From Paramacrobiotus metropolitanus (lineage: Eukaryota; Tardigrada; Eutardigrada; Parachela; Macrobiotidae), in contig NW_026570318.1 of assembly GCF_019649055.1 (NCBI RefSeq), positions 1 through 64,000 on the forward strand: a stretch of DNA of 64,000 bases, written 5' to 3'. Shown here one piece after another: positions 1 to 10,092 of this stretch. The stretch's first letter is position 1. The number at the start of each line of letters is the position of its first letter. The notes beneath the pieces were generated by a model. It searched no databases. It had not been told where the DNA came from and worked only from the letters and a program-made list of their open reading frames with translations. The position numbers and the translations under genes are program-made.

Positions 1-214
1 CGCAATTAGCACAAGAAAAGATAATGCCGAAAACACTCACAGCGCCTGCATGTGATTTCCAAGCGATACGAATGAGTAGTTCAAAGACTGACGAAAGTAA
101 CGAAAAAAATGTCTTAATACTGCGCTGACACACGATTAAAGGGAGCAATGTGAGAAGTCACGGGAAAATGCGGAAATTGGTCAACATAAAATTTGGACTA
201 TGAGGGTAAAGTGT

Positions 215-1084
215 TTACACCTGCTTCTCTTTTAAAGGCAGCTGTTTTAAATTCCGAGAATACCATGAAGATGACCACGATCGCGGCCGCCATGTTATGG
301 CAGCGCTCCACCAGCTGCGAACATTGTTAGAGATTGTTTGGCCGGAGACTCTGTCCTGGCTCGTCGACGTGTCACAGGCGTTGGTTGATGGCGCCACTAT
401 CACCGTCTGGCTTGCTGCCGCAGTGGTTGGAAGAGAAGCAGTTAACCTTTTAGATAGTTCCGCTTCGACGCGTTGGAATACTATCGGCCATCTCTATTCA
501 ATCAGCGGAAAAGCATTTTGCAAGACTGAAGGCATGGACGCGAAAGAAAATTTTGATACTGCATAACTTACCAATTCCTTTTCAAGGCGAGCTAATGTTT
601 CGCGACGAGCCACTTGTTCCGGAGTGATGTTGAGTCCGGTTTGTTCGCATATATAACTGGCAATCAGCTGGTTCCGGCCTGTAACATTGTTTGTGTGCAT
701 CATATTTTATCACGTACTGTAGTTAGATTATCACAGTTGATCACTTATGCTTTGTATGGCGTAATTTGCGTTAAATTTAAATGTGTTTATTGATATGTAC
801 CGTACTGTAAATGCCGAAAATCAAAATTCAGTGGAATTAAACATTGCAGAAACATTCTAGTATTTCTGAATTGCCTTCGATTGCTTACTTTTTATCGAAT
901 CGTCGTTGTTCATATCCGTAGAATAGTCTTTTTCCGGTGGGTGAGATTTTGCTGCCTCCCGGAAAGCATTCTCCACGTCGGGAGTCCAGCGTGCTTCGTT
1001 ACTACACACTTCTTGGCTAGCTGAGTCGGTGGGGGTATCATCTTGCTTCCTGATCTCCTCTTCCATTATGTTTTTTGCGATCAT
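215..1084 (-). CDS. TEA-domain (TEAD/scalloped-like) transcription factor gene, three exons, 3' end uncertain
   Basis: Minus-strand gene whose product should bind DNA through a TEA/ATTS domain. Exon 1 (1084-889) begins at ATG 1084 and holds the first helix (RWTPDVENAFREAAKSHPP, aligning with the family pattern W-S-P-D-I-E-x-x-F-x-E-A-x-x-x-x-P-P). It ends at a GTAAGC donor in phase 1. Exon 2 (678-572) starts after TTACAG and carries the recognition-helix region (RNQLIASYICEQTG, compare RNELIARYIKLRTG), ending at GTAAGT in phase 0. The splice restores the TEA reading frame across a 210-bp intron. Exon 3 (493 to a TAA at 215) follows a GAATAG acceptor; it is Ser/Thr-rich and I cannot confirm that it is the terminal exon. 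The domain is divergent: the usual K-x-R-T-R-K-Q-V stretch reads N-I-T-P-E-Q-V. No YAP-binding domain is visible, so the gene either continues outside the window or is a short TEA-only protein. Confidence 0.65.
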
Positions 1085-1109
1085 CAACAAATATACAGAT
1101 GGCAAATTG

Positions 1110-3570
1110 CAATTCGTTCTCTGTTGCAGGCTTCTACGGCGGTGAACGGTGTATCGTGAATGTACAAATGCTGTAAACAGAACAACCGTTTTTTGAACAA
1201 GAGATTACAGTGGCAGAACAAAAATTTGGAATCTTCAAAATCCACCTTACTGTGTCAGAAATATAAGATTCGGCAGAATTCAGATCATAAATTACCGCGG
1301 TCGTTCACTTGTTCTCAGGGTTGTACGCAATATCATGTAATATGAGTGCATGCATAGGCCATAAGGGCAGCAATAAGAAAAAATAATTAGTAACAATCCC
1401 GAGGAAAACGGCAGTTACCTTGTTTTGATTAGAATGCTCGAGCATCTTTTATTGGGTACAATTTACTTATTATTGAGAAAAAATTAAATCCCTGTATTGA
1501 GCGCAAGCACTGTATCTGCATGTACAATATGTCCTCCTGGGGGTTAAAACGTCGAATGTTTATGTATGTATCTTACGCTGCCGCAGCATTTCGATTACGT
1601 ACTGTAATATCAGCCAAATCAACACATTGCGTAAGTAAAGCAGCAGAACGCGCTTTTCCAGTTTAATAGTTCACGAATTCTTCGACCCATGAAATACAAT
1701 AATTCGACGATTCAATACAGCTGTACTTACAGTTTGGCGTCCGTAAAATGCGCAGTTCCAAGGTGAAAAGAGAAAACAAGGGATATATGCCAATTCGTAT
1801 GATGGAGTGTATGTTAGAAATATTATTTTAAAACAAAAACTGCTGAATTCAGCGGTTTGAGTATTAGTAAGTTACGGTAATATTTCTTGATGATTTCAGG
1901 ATATATGCAGCAAATTATGTGTACCGAGCTTAAACATTACTCATAACTAATAAGGACAGCATCGACGATTAAGGGGCGCCGTATATCTGTACTGCGCCAG
2001 TACCGAGCGGATGCTGCCTGCAAGTGTGAACTGTGGAGTACAGGTTGCCATTAGCATCCCATGCGGCTAGAAAATCAATACGAGGAGTACGAGTATATAA
2101 TAATATTATACGCGCCAGTCGCCATTATCGACTGGATCTATCAACTTTTCACGTGGCCCGCGACTATAGAAGAGCAATGTGCATTGAGCAGTGCGAAATT
2201 GTATGGTCATACCGTAAATTCTAGCTGAGCCTGCCTGTTCTACTCTACCTCTCTGCTTGTTCAGCTACGAGTAGACTACGGTATAGTGAATACGATAAAG
2301 ACAGCGTCTCTTACGTTTCTGTAATTTACGTTTCTTATGTTACTCTTACAGGTCACGTTTTTGTAATTTGCAGCAGTTGCTAACGCCTTAACTTATCTTT
2401 AACTGCCTTAACTTGCAAATTAGTCTACAATTTAATACCGGTGATACTTAATAGTGAGATTTCCCTTTATTTATTAATTAGTTTGAGCTTTTACGTTAAT
2501 CCATTTAATTTTTTTAAAGTTTCAGAAATAATTTAAGTTTAATTATGTTTGAAAATTTTTTGTTACTTCTGATATTGTAAAATGTTTAAAACAGTAGTTG
2601 TGTCATTATATCGAAATCACTAACCTGCCTGCGGATCGGATCGGTTAATGTACAAGTTGTATTGGTGGCCCTGCGTTCTCCTCGCCCGGCCTATTACCTA
2701 TGTTGACTTTATCGTGCAAGTGAAGAAGCGCTACCGGGAAGATTAACGGATATTAGTCACTAAGATAGCGGTCGAGTGTAGAACTAGTAAATAATTAGCC
2801 CGCTACCACGGTCTTCAAGCTGGCCTCCCCTTATGCGGGCGTATCTCCAATGCGGCCGCTAGCGGGTGTATGAGTCCTGTTAACGCCGACATGAGTGGAG
2901 AGGGTGTTCCGCCTCGCTGGAACACACAGCCGCTCCCCACTAATCCTCCGCAGCACGACACGCAAGGTCAAATGGACGGCACGCCGATAATCGCTGCTCA
3001 GCAGAATGCAGATCATCTACAAGGAAGAGTCACTGAAATATGTAGGCTCAGGCACGGGTTTCAGGCACGTCTCCGGTCGAGCACATATGTTCTATTATTC
3101 ACGTGCTTCGAGAATGCCTATGGAGTCGGACTATGGACTAATAACCCGTAAACAAATTGGAGTAGTATTTTTATCGATAATCGTGCGTCATTACAACACC
3201 GGCCAGCTCGAGGCTTGAGTTTTAAATTTCTTACAGAACCATTTTCCCGATGCTCAAGGTTACGATTACCCGTGCGTCTTTACACACTGCTTGCAGAAAC
3301 CATCAACTAACCATGTCACTGAGGAAATCAACTGCAGTTTCCCGTTTGTGCTCAAGTACTGTACGGTGTTAGGCATTAACCAGCTGTCAGCGTATGCTCC
3401 GTTACCCAGTACATTGTGTTATCTAGGATAAAAATACAGTACCTTTTCCTTATCGCTTATCGTTTGAAGCGCAGACAGGTCATTCGTTTTCATACAACGC
3501 GCATCGTACGCATATATTTTGTATAAAAACTGAAGAAACAAAACTTCTGTCTGCCGCTGAAATTCTGTTC
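1110..3570. other. Intergenic, no firm gene
   Basis: AT-rich DNA with no convincing gene. One open stretch on the plus strand (from ATG 2877 to about 3150) is Pro/Gln/Asn-rich and could be an exon, but it has no recognisable domain and no clear splice signals. I leave it uncalled. Confidence 0.5.
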
Positions 3571-3577
3571 GTCTGGC

Positions 3578-4486
3578 CTACCGGTTTGGTGCTCCGACAA
3601 AAATGGAAACAACGTCGTAAATTGTGTGCATCCGAATAATATTCAAACATACCGGCGTTCCTGCTGAGCCGAAGTGCGTCAGCGAGTTGAGCCAATAGAA
3701 TAAAATCGGCCGTTTGCGCCATACCGGCGCGAAATGCGCGGCAATGATGGGCATCGGACAGTAGCAGGCCGTGTACCACACAAACGACCCCATCAGCATC
3801 ACGGCGATCTTCCGCTGCCGTAACCTTGCAGCCGTTTCCCGAGCACGTTCCTGTCGCGATCGGAAGATACTGCCGGCCACGCACAGATACAATGCGCCCT
3901 GTAGGCAAAAGGGCACGGTAACGCTCAATTCTATCAGGAATGGGACCATCCGAAGGGGATACTGAATGAGCACACAGGCACCCAGGACGGGACTGAAGCC
4001 ATAATGTCCAAGGGCGTTGAACACGAAGGGGAAGGTGGACAGGCAGGCGATGAGACAGCACACTGCCACCAGGCAGACGGTTGCGCGGCGACTGGAGATA
4101 TGGGGGTAACGACGGGGCAGGAGGATGGCGACGAAGCGGTTGAGGGCCAGGGCGACGGCAAACCAGTGGATGATGGTGAAGAGGAAGTGCCGGGGGAATT
4201 GCACCAGGACGCAGTTGAGAGGCGGGACGTGGCGGAGTTGCGTGATGAGGGGGGAGGTGGTGATAAGGAAGGCCGGGAGGGCGGATAAAGTATCCAGGCA
4301 GAGCAGCCCGATCACCAGCACGTGGGAGCCCTCGCGGAGGGATTGGTGACCGAGGAGGGTGGAGGTCAGGAAGAGGCCCGCCAGGAAGCCACTGCCGGAA
4401 ACGGCAGACTGCAAGCCGTACCACCACAGCAGCGCATCGCGCTCGACAAATGCGATAACGAATAAACTTGAACTGTTGTTGGCCAT
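3578..4486 (-). CDS. Class A (rhodopsin-like) orphan GPCR, single exon
   Basis: Encodes a seven-helix plasma-membrane receptor of 302 residues. I chose ATG 4486 (MANNSS...) because the longer frame upstream opens only at TTG; the short N-terminus then carries an NNSS glycosylation site. Seven hydrophobic segments are visible. TM2 contains LLCLD with the conserved Asp. TM3 starts with the expected disulfide Cys (NCVLVQ) and ends in NRF instead of DRY. Extracellular loop 2 has the partner Cys (GACVLIQ). A basic loop (RARETAARLRQRK) precedes TM6. TM7 has TPVCLNI where NPxxY is expected. These deviations are typical of lineage-specific invertebrate orphan receptors. The ligand cannot be inferred. 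It is intronless, as many expanded GPCR genes are. Long plus-strand frames opposite it are GC-driven shadows. Confidence 0.85.
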   Translation of the reverse strand: MANNSSSLFVIAFVERDALLWWYGLQSAVSGSGFLAGLFLTSTLLGHQSLREGSHVLVIGLLCLDTLSALPAFLITTSPLITQLRHVPPLNCVLVQFPRHFLFTIIHWFAVALALNRFVAILLPRRYPHISSRRATVCLVAVCCLIACLSTFPFVFNALGHYGFSPVLGACVLIQYPLRMVPFLIELSVTVPFCLQGALYLCVAGSIFRSRQERARETAARLRQRKIAVMLMGSFVWYTACYCPMPIIAAHFAPVWRKRPILFYWLNSLTHFGSAGTPVCLNIIRMHTIYDVVSIFVGAPNR

Positions 4487-4489
4487 TCC

Positions 4490-5035
4490 AAACCGCAGCG
4501 GTGTGGATGAAAATGTGGCAGTTGTAGTTGTGCGCCTGCCTAACTGCAAGCGGGATTGAGGTCGGCATCAAATGTGTGTGTATGTGTAAATCTTGCCTTC
4601 TTTCTGCCGGGAGCCCGGTGCGATTTGAGCACCGCTAGCGGCTTAGTTTAGGCCTCTGATCCTAGGATGGAGAAAACGAGATGAGCTCCGTTTGTTGTTA
4701 TTGCCTTCGGTTGTTTTGATAATCCCAGCTGACGTGTTAATGCAGTCTTCTGTTCGTGTTTCCTGAATCCGCTCAACGCATGACATCCAGTCATCATTTC
4801 TAATTTCTCATCCCAACCTAATTAACTTTGTATGGTCGTGGGCGGTTTCCGCAGCGGAAGCGCTGACGGAAGACCTAGTGCGTCACATTAGTTGATATAT
4901 TATTGTGATTGATGAACTCCGTAAATTACAGCCGTAGTGTCGTACACACTATGTATATACATGTAAATTGTAATATACAAGAAACAACCTCGGCTTCGCC
5001 TCCGCGTTTCTTGTGGTCAACAGCCACTTTAAATA
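4490..5035. other. Intergenic, nothing recognised
   Basis: Presumed promoter side of the GPCR followed by AT-rich spacer. I see no gene, RNA or clear repeat before the palindromic element. Confidence 0.5.
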
Positions 5036-5618
5036 AAATGGCCCGGTACATAGCGTCAAAAATGGGACACATACAGTAAAACTTTCGCTTTCTCGCACTC
5101 CGAATCACTTTTTTTGTAATACTTTATATCATTCGAAAGCTAAATGATTTGTATACATTGTTCTGAAAACCGTTTGCGCGCGCAACATCCGGTTGCCGAG
5201 ATATGGCGTACTAAAATGGGCAGAAAATTTAAATGCATTGTTGTGTACCAAAAGTCTGGTTACTACCCGATCTTTTTGAAGCTTTGCTATAAAAGACACA
5301 TGGCCATAAAGTCGAAAGTTCAGGTTCATAGCATTTTCACATAATTTTAAAATGAATTTTAAAATTTTTGAAAGTTTCAAGATCGGGTAATAACCAGACT
5401 TTTGGTACGCAACAATGCATTTAAACTTTTTACTCATTTTAGTACGCCATATCTCGGCAACCGGTTGCTGCGCGAGCAAACGGTTTTCAGAACTATGTAT
5501 GCAAGTCATTTGGTTTTGGAATGGCATAAATTATTACAAAAAAGTGATTCGGAGTGCGCGAAAGCGAAAGTTTTAGTGTATTTATCCCGTTTCTGGCGCC
5601 ATATAACGGGCTATTTCT
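5036..5618. mobile_element. Large palindromic (foldback/MITE-like) element, full copy
   Basis: Two arms of roughly 280 bp are inverted copies of each other. The left arm runs from AATGGCCCGGTACAT through CGCACTCCGAATCAC to a GTACCAAAAGTCTGGTTA block; the right arm repeats these inverted, ending near 5618. Because of the symmetry, similar ORFs appear on both strands, which is a repeat artefact and not a gene. Related sequence recurs at 17311-17372, 24953-25045 (single arms) and 63323-63960 (a second palindrome), so this is a dispersed family. No transposase is present. Confidence 0.8.
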
Positions 5619-5734
5619 CTTAATTAGTTTTCAATGAATATTTATTAGAATAACATATTTCGTCGAAACATAATCGGTACATCGTATTAGCGCAAAAAAC
5701 CTAACGATCACCGTAACCGTTCACTTAACGGTCT

Positions 5735-6325
5735 TCGTAGACTGGACAGTACCGGCAGTTCGGTCACTCCTTCACCTAACGGGTTCCGTACACTGGACAA
5801 TACCGGTAGCTTGGTCACTCGTTCGCCTAACGGGCCCCATCCACTGGGCAGTGGGCAGTACCGGTAGCTTCGTCACTCGTTCGCATCACGGGCTCTGTGC
5901 ACTGGACAGGGCCGGTTGCTCGGTCACCCGCTCACCTAACGGGCTCTGTGCACTGGACAGTACCGGTTGTTCGGTCACCCGTTATCTTGTTTGCCTAACG
6001 GGAAATTTGCGCTGGACAGTACCGGCTGCTCGGTCACCGGCTCACCTATCCGGTCCAGTTTACTGGATAGTACCGGTAGTTCGGTCACCCGCTCACCTAA
6101 AGGGTCCTGTATACTGAACAATACCGGTAGCTTGGTCACTCGTTCGCCTAACGGACTCTGTGCACCCGCTAACTTGCCTAACGGGCTATTTGCGCTGGAC
6201 AGTACCGGCTGCTCGGTCACTCGCTCACCCAACGGGCCCCGTACACTGGATGGTACCGGTAGTTCGGTCACCCGCTCACCTAACGGGCCCCGTACACTGG
6301 ACAGTACCGGTAGCTTGGTCACTTG
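5735..6325. repeat. 51-bp minisatellite, about 11-12 units
   Basis: Tandem units of 51 bp, for example 6244 to 6295, each with CACTGGACAGTACCGG then TTCGGTCACCCGCTCACC then CTAACGGGCC. Units vary by substitutions, with some irregular units (5990-6000 and 6165-6185). Since 51 is a multiple of three, long frames stay open on both strands and give a degenerate 17-residue repeat. The symmetry of both strands argues against coding. Confidence 0.85.
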
Positions 6326-6329
6326 ACTG

Positions 6330-7230
6330 GCCGCCACTCGTGCAGAAATGTCCTCAATGATAACGTTCGATATTACAGCTTAGGACTAAAAAGACGCATA
6401 ACCCCATACCCAGATATCCGTACGCATGTTGCAAGTGCACTTGTACGACAACCGGATATTTTAGCTGAGTCGTACAGCGGGTTTTCGACTACGGCCGGGC
6501 TTTCAGAATATAATATTGACTTTGGTCAGTCTTTTCTGGTTTGCCGGCTCTGGTGTATCCCATTCGTGGCAATATAGATCTGATTTAGGTTACATATGTA
6601 GAGATACATGTAAATCCTTAATTATTAGCCATCATTGTGCTTCGGGCTAACGGCAAATCAACTTGCCGTAGAATTTCCGCCGTATTAGATGAAACTACAG
6701 ACCGTTTAATAGAAGTTTACGGAAACGACACCATTAACGTGGCGCACCTGGCTATCCTCGATGAGATTGTCGACGAGCCACGAACGTTATGTTAGCACGT
6801 TGGCGGTCTTTCGTGAACAGCACTGTTCCTAAGCGCAGCTGCTCATCAGCTGCAGACTAGGGCTAGGCCAGGTGTTACAGCGTGAGAAGTTCATGTCGTA
6901 GCCTGCTAGCTAGAGTAGCTAGTACCTCCATGTCCATTCAACGGGCCGCGAGAATCATTTGTGGAGCGGCGGTGACCGTTGATTTCTGGATCGCTACACC
7001 TTACGAATTACTGGACGGCGGTGGTAGACGCCCATTAAAAACGAGTTAGTAGCATTACATAGGCACATCCTACGGAATCAACTCAGATGATGTGACATTA
7101 AAAAAATATAGAAACTGTGAAGATGTGACACAGCAACGCATATTTTTAATTATGCAGACAGAAATTTAAGAAATGGTTGCACGCAGATTTTGATTTCGGG
7201 TTATTTCCCTTTGGTAGGATATAACGGGCT
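6330..7230. other. Intergenic, nothing recognised
   Basis: No ORF, RNA gene or repeat that I can support. Confidence 0.45.
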
Positions 7231-7232
7231 GC

Positions 7233-7858
7233 GTGTGGGATAACGTTGTCTCCTCTTGGACACCTTCCACAGTGGAAACCGTCACCACGACGGTGATGGC
7301 GAGCCCGGCGCGAGTTGCTGCCGGTTACTCTGGCACCTGCGCTATCCCTGTCATCACCGTGCTCCTCGGCGTCTCCCTCGGCTGTTCCGTCTGGGTCACT
7401 CGCCACTGGCGAATTCCCCGTTGTACGCAACATCTCCACCACTGCCACCGCATTACAACCTGGCTCGGTTACAGTTCGACTATCTACATCGACAACGATG
7501 ATCCCGACGACGATTGGCCGGAACGAGATCCGGATGCATTCGCTTGGCGATTCGTTGGTTTTAATTCCCTTCTCCTCTATGCCGGTTTGAGCGTGTTCGT
7601 GGCGTTGTGGGCGGTCTTCTCCGCGTTACCGGTAGTTATTGTGGCTGGACTGACTATTGCCTGTGTCTCGGCCGACAATGTGGCGAAGAAGCGGTTTTCC
7701 CGGCGACGTTTGTGTGCTTTTGCATGCTGGCTGCGTATTGCATCGGCAGGATTTGGGGGTTGTGGATGAACGGCACGCATTTGATGCAGTTGCACGAAAT
7801 ATTCAGGTGGAAATGCCCAGATTATGGAATTAACTGTTTTCTCAGTTACCGTAAGTAA
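7233..7858 (+). CDS. Possible multi-pass membrane protein (exon or decayed gene)
   Basis: A plus-strand frame from 7233 to 7769 (178 codons) contains two strongly hydrophobic stretches: around IPVITVLLGVSLGC, and a long one (SLLLYAGLSVFVALWAVFSA then LPVVIVAGLTIACV) followed by a basic turn (AKKRFSRRR). The +2 frame then continues with another hydrophobic run (FVCFCMLAAYCIGRIWGLW) and ends at a good GTAAGT donor at 7850. This suggests either a one-base frame break or a missed short intron in a membrane protein, perhaps a chemoreceptor. The region is GC-rich and open in several frames on both strands, so shadow ORFs are possible. No family is recognised. Confidence 0.35.
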
Positions 7859-7873
7859 TTCCATAATTAACTG

Positions 7874-8494
7874 GTGAGTCCAGATCGTTCCGTTTTCCAA
7901 AACATTTACCCTTCAGGGCGTATTTTCTTTCAAAGGAATGCCACGGGAATGCTGCTTTTCGATCCGTCTTCCGCGGCTGGTCGCACACACGAGATCCCAC
8001 ACAAGGCGGAAGCATCGCCCGACCATCCGTCGTCCGTTCAGCGCCCGTCACGGGCGACCACTTTGTTGTTGGTGGTGCTCCCGAATCATTCCGGCTTGGT
8101 CATTGAAAGCCTCGGTGTGCTGCTCCGGCTGCCGGCTGTTGAGGCTTGGATGGAATCGTTCTGTCTTTTGTCATACCAGTAAGAAGAGCGGATCGATGTC
8201 CGCCACGGAACGCTACTGGATATTCGACAACTGCACCGAGTGCAGTACGGACAATAATTATTACTGCCGATCGGTAGAAACTAGAGAGCACTTAAACGAT
8301 CTCCATCTGTGCTGGCTAGCGTGCCAGCTGCACTGGTTGACACCCTTGCACTTGTAGTTGCCCGAGTAACTGCAGCCACAGGATGCACACTACACACACA
8401 CTACACACCGCTTATTACGTACTGTTCGGCGGACGCAGTGCCATTGACAAACTGTTTAAATCTGCACAACGGCTGCGCCCGAGCTGATAAATAA
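7874..8494 (+). other. Possible downstream exons of the 7.2-kb membrane-protein locus
   Basis: Fragments in two frames have some coding character: a hydrophobic stretch near 8060-8180 (TTLLLVVLPNHSGLVIESLG), a Cys-rich stretch near 8190-8330 and another hydrophobic stretch near 8310-8390. None can be joined with confidence. It may be a decayed gene. Confidence 0.25.
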
Positions 8495-8499
8495 TATTT

Positions 8500-10090
8500 G
8501 GCGACCACTACGTTCTTTCACTCGGTCCACAACCTTTCATTCCGCGCATTATAGTACCTTTTGGCCCTAGCGTTCACTTCGTACACGATATTTTCCGGCA
8601 TTGCATTTAAACCAGTTAAACGATGTATTTCCACTGGCAAGTTTGAAGCAGACTTATTTTTACTTAATACTTAATTTTCACCACAACTGTTCTTTTCGAA
8701 ATTATTTTGACTCAAGTTTAAGTTCGTTCTAGTTCTGTTAACATTTCGCAAACTACTGCTGCTGCTTCCATTTTAAATAAATAGCACACAATCCGTAATC
8801 AATCCATGGGCATAGAATCCAGAATTGTAGATGTGCACGTTATATTATTATGTACATACCCTTTTATGTTAATGTACCCTTGCAATATTTGCATCATTCG
8901 TACTACCATAATTATGTCAAGCGGAATTACATTTACCATTAGCTTAAAAATTATCGCTCTACCGATGCACAGCGTACAGCCGTGTGCACTCGAATAGAAA
9001 TGTGTGTCGATTATTCTTGTCCGTCTGTAGGAAAGGTAGTTACCTAATACTCATAATCGTCCTCATACTCATAATCCTACTCATATTCAGTAAGTTATAC
9101 TCATAATGCATATCATAATCATAATCATACTTCGCTCCTATCGGTCATTCATATTTCTGCTCATAATCATAACTTGTATCCGTACCACTGACCGTTAGTA
9201 CGCAATCGCCGCTAAAAAAACAAATACTATAGTAACGCAAACGCAGTATTTCCCGATCGATCGATGGGAAAAATTTAAACGTCGAGATTAATATCTAAAC
9301 TATAAGCTCAGCACGGATTAGTATTGGGTTATGAGTTTATGACCAGTGACAAATACCGCATTTAAAATTGTTGTAATACATATGTTCTGGGTTGCGAATT
9401 TTGTTAAAACGGCAACGGTTTAAGGAGAATTTATACGAGTACTATGGTAGCAAGACTGAAAACGAGATTTTCGAAATTCTACAGTGTAATAAGAATAGTT
9501 ACACCTATTACTGGGCGAAAACTGAGTAAATCTAGGTAGCAACGAAAAAAGTTATTCGAGTTTTTTCGTTGCCGACCAGGAGCGATTTGGCGGGTTAGCG
9601 TATCCTTCTACAGTACTTCCACCTGTGATCAAACTCAGTGAAAAATGTGTTTTATTTACCGTAAACGAACCCATTTTATTTAGTTCTGCCACAATTTAAC
9701 ATATTTCAAAATATTTCAAACTAGTAAACTTGCAAATCATGTGCGGTGTTTTCCGATGATGCCTTTCCTAGAAGTTATATCGATTTTTTTGCGCAGTCTT
9801 CATTGTTTCTTCCCTACTCAGGCTTAAATATTTAGTTCTATCGACTCCATATTAAAAATCCATATTCTATGGGCCTCGTCTGATAGAATTCGGTTTTCTC
9901 CTCTTCACAAAGAGGATTTTCACAATGTAATTTTAACTTAAACAGCGTCTTGACATTGAATAAGATATAAGCAGGTCGTTGCCGCAGAAGGCAAGACGAA
10001 TAATTACATATCACAATTAAGAACCACACAACGGAAATCTGAAGAAAAAAAGGAAGCAAAAATTCTACTAATAGAATGGCCAACGAACGA
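8500..10090. other. Intergenic with a CTCATAATC-type simple repeat
   Basis: AT-rich. Between about 9042 and 9175 the motif CTCATAATC and its variants recur irregularly. Nothing else is recognised. Confidence 0.5.
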
Positions 10091-10092
10091 AT

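Noticed and set aside
4004-4559. Plus-strand ORFs opposite the GPCR
   Set aside because: Antisense shadows of a single-exon membrane protein gene; Glu/Gly/Asp-rich with no domain.
5129-5623. Two similar ORFs on opposite strands
   Set aside because: Produced by the two arms of a palindromic element; no start context and no protein family.
5967-6337. Minisatellite ORFs as a repeat protein
   Set aside because: Open equally on both strands because the unit length is a multiple of three; units contain indels that change frame.
9042-9175. CTCATAATC repeats as a CRISPR-like or regulatory array
   Set aside because: Short irregular simple repeat in a eukaryotic genome; no spacer structure.
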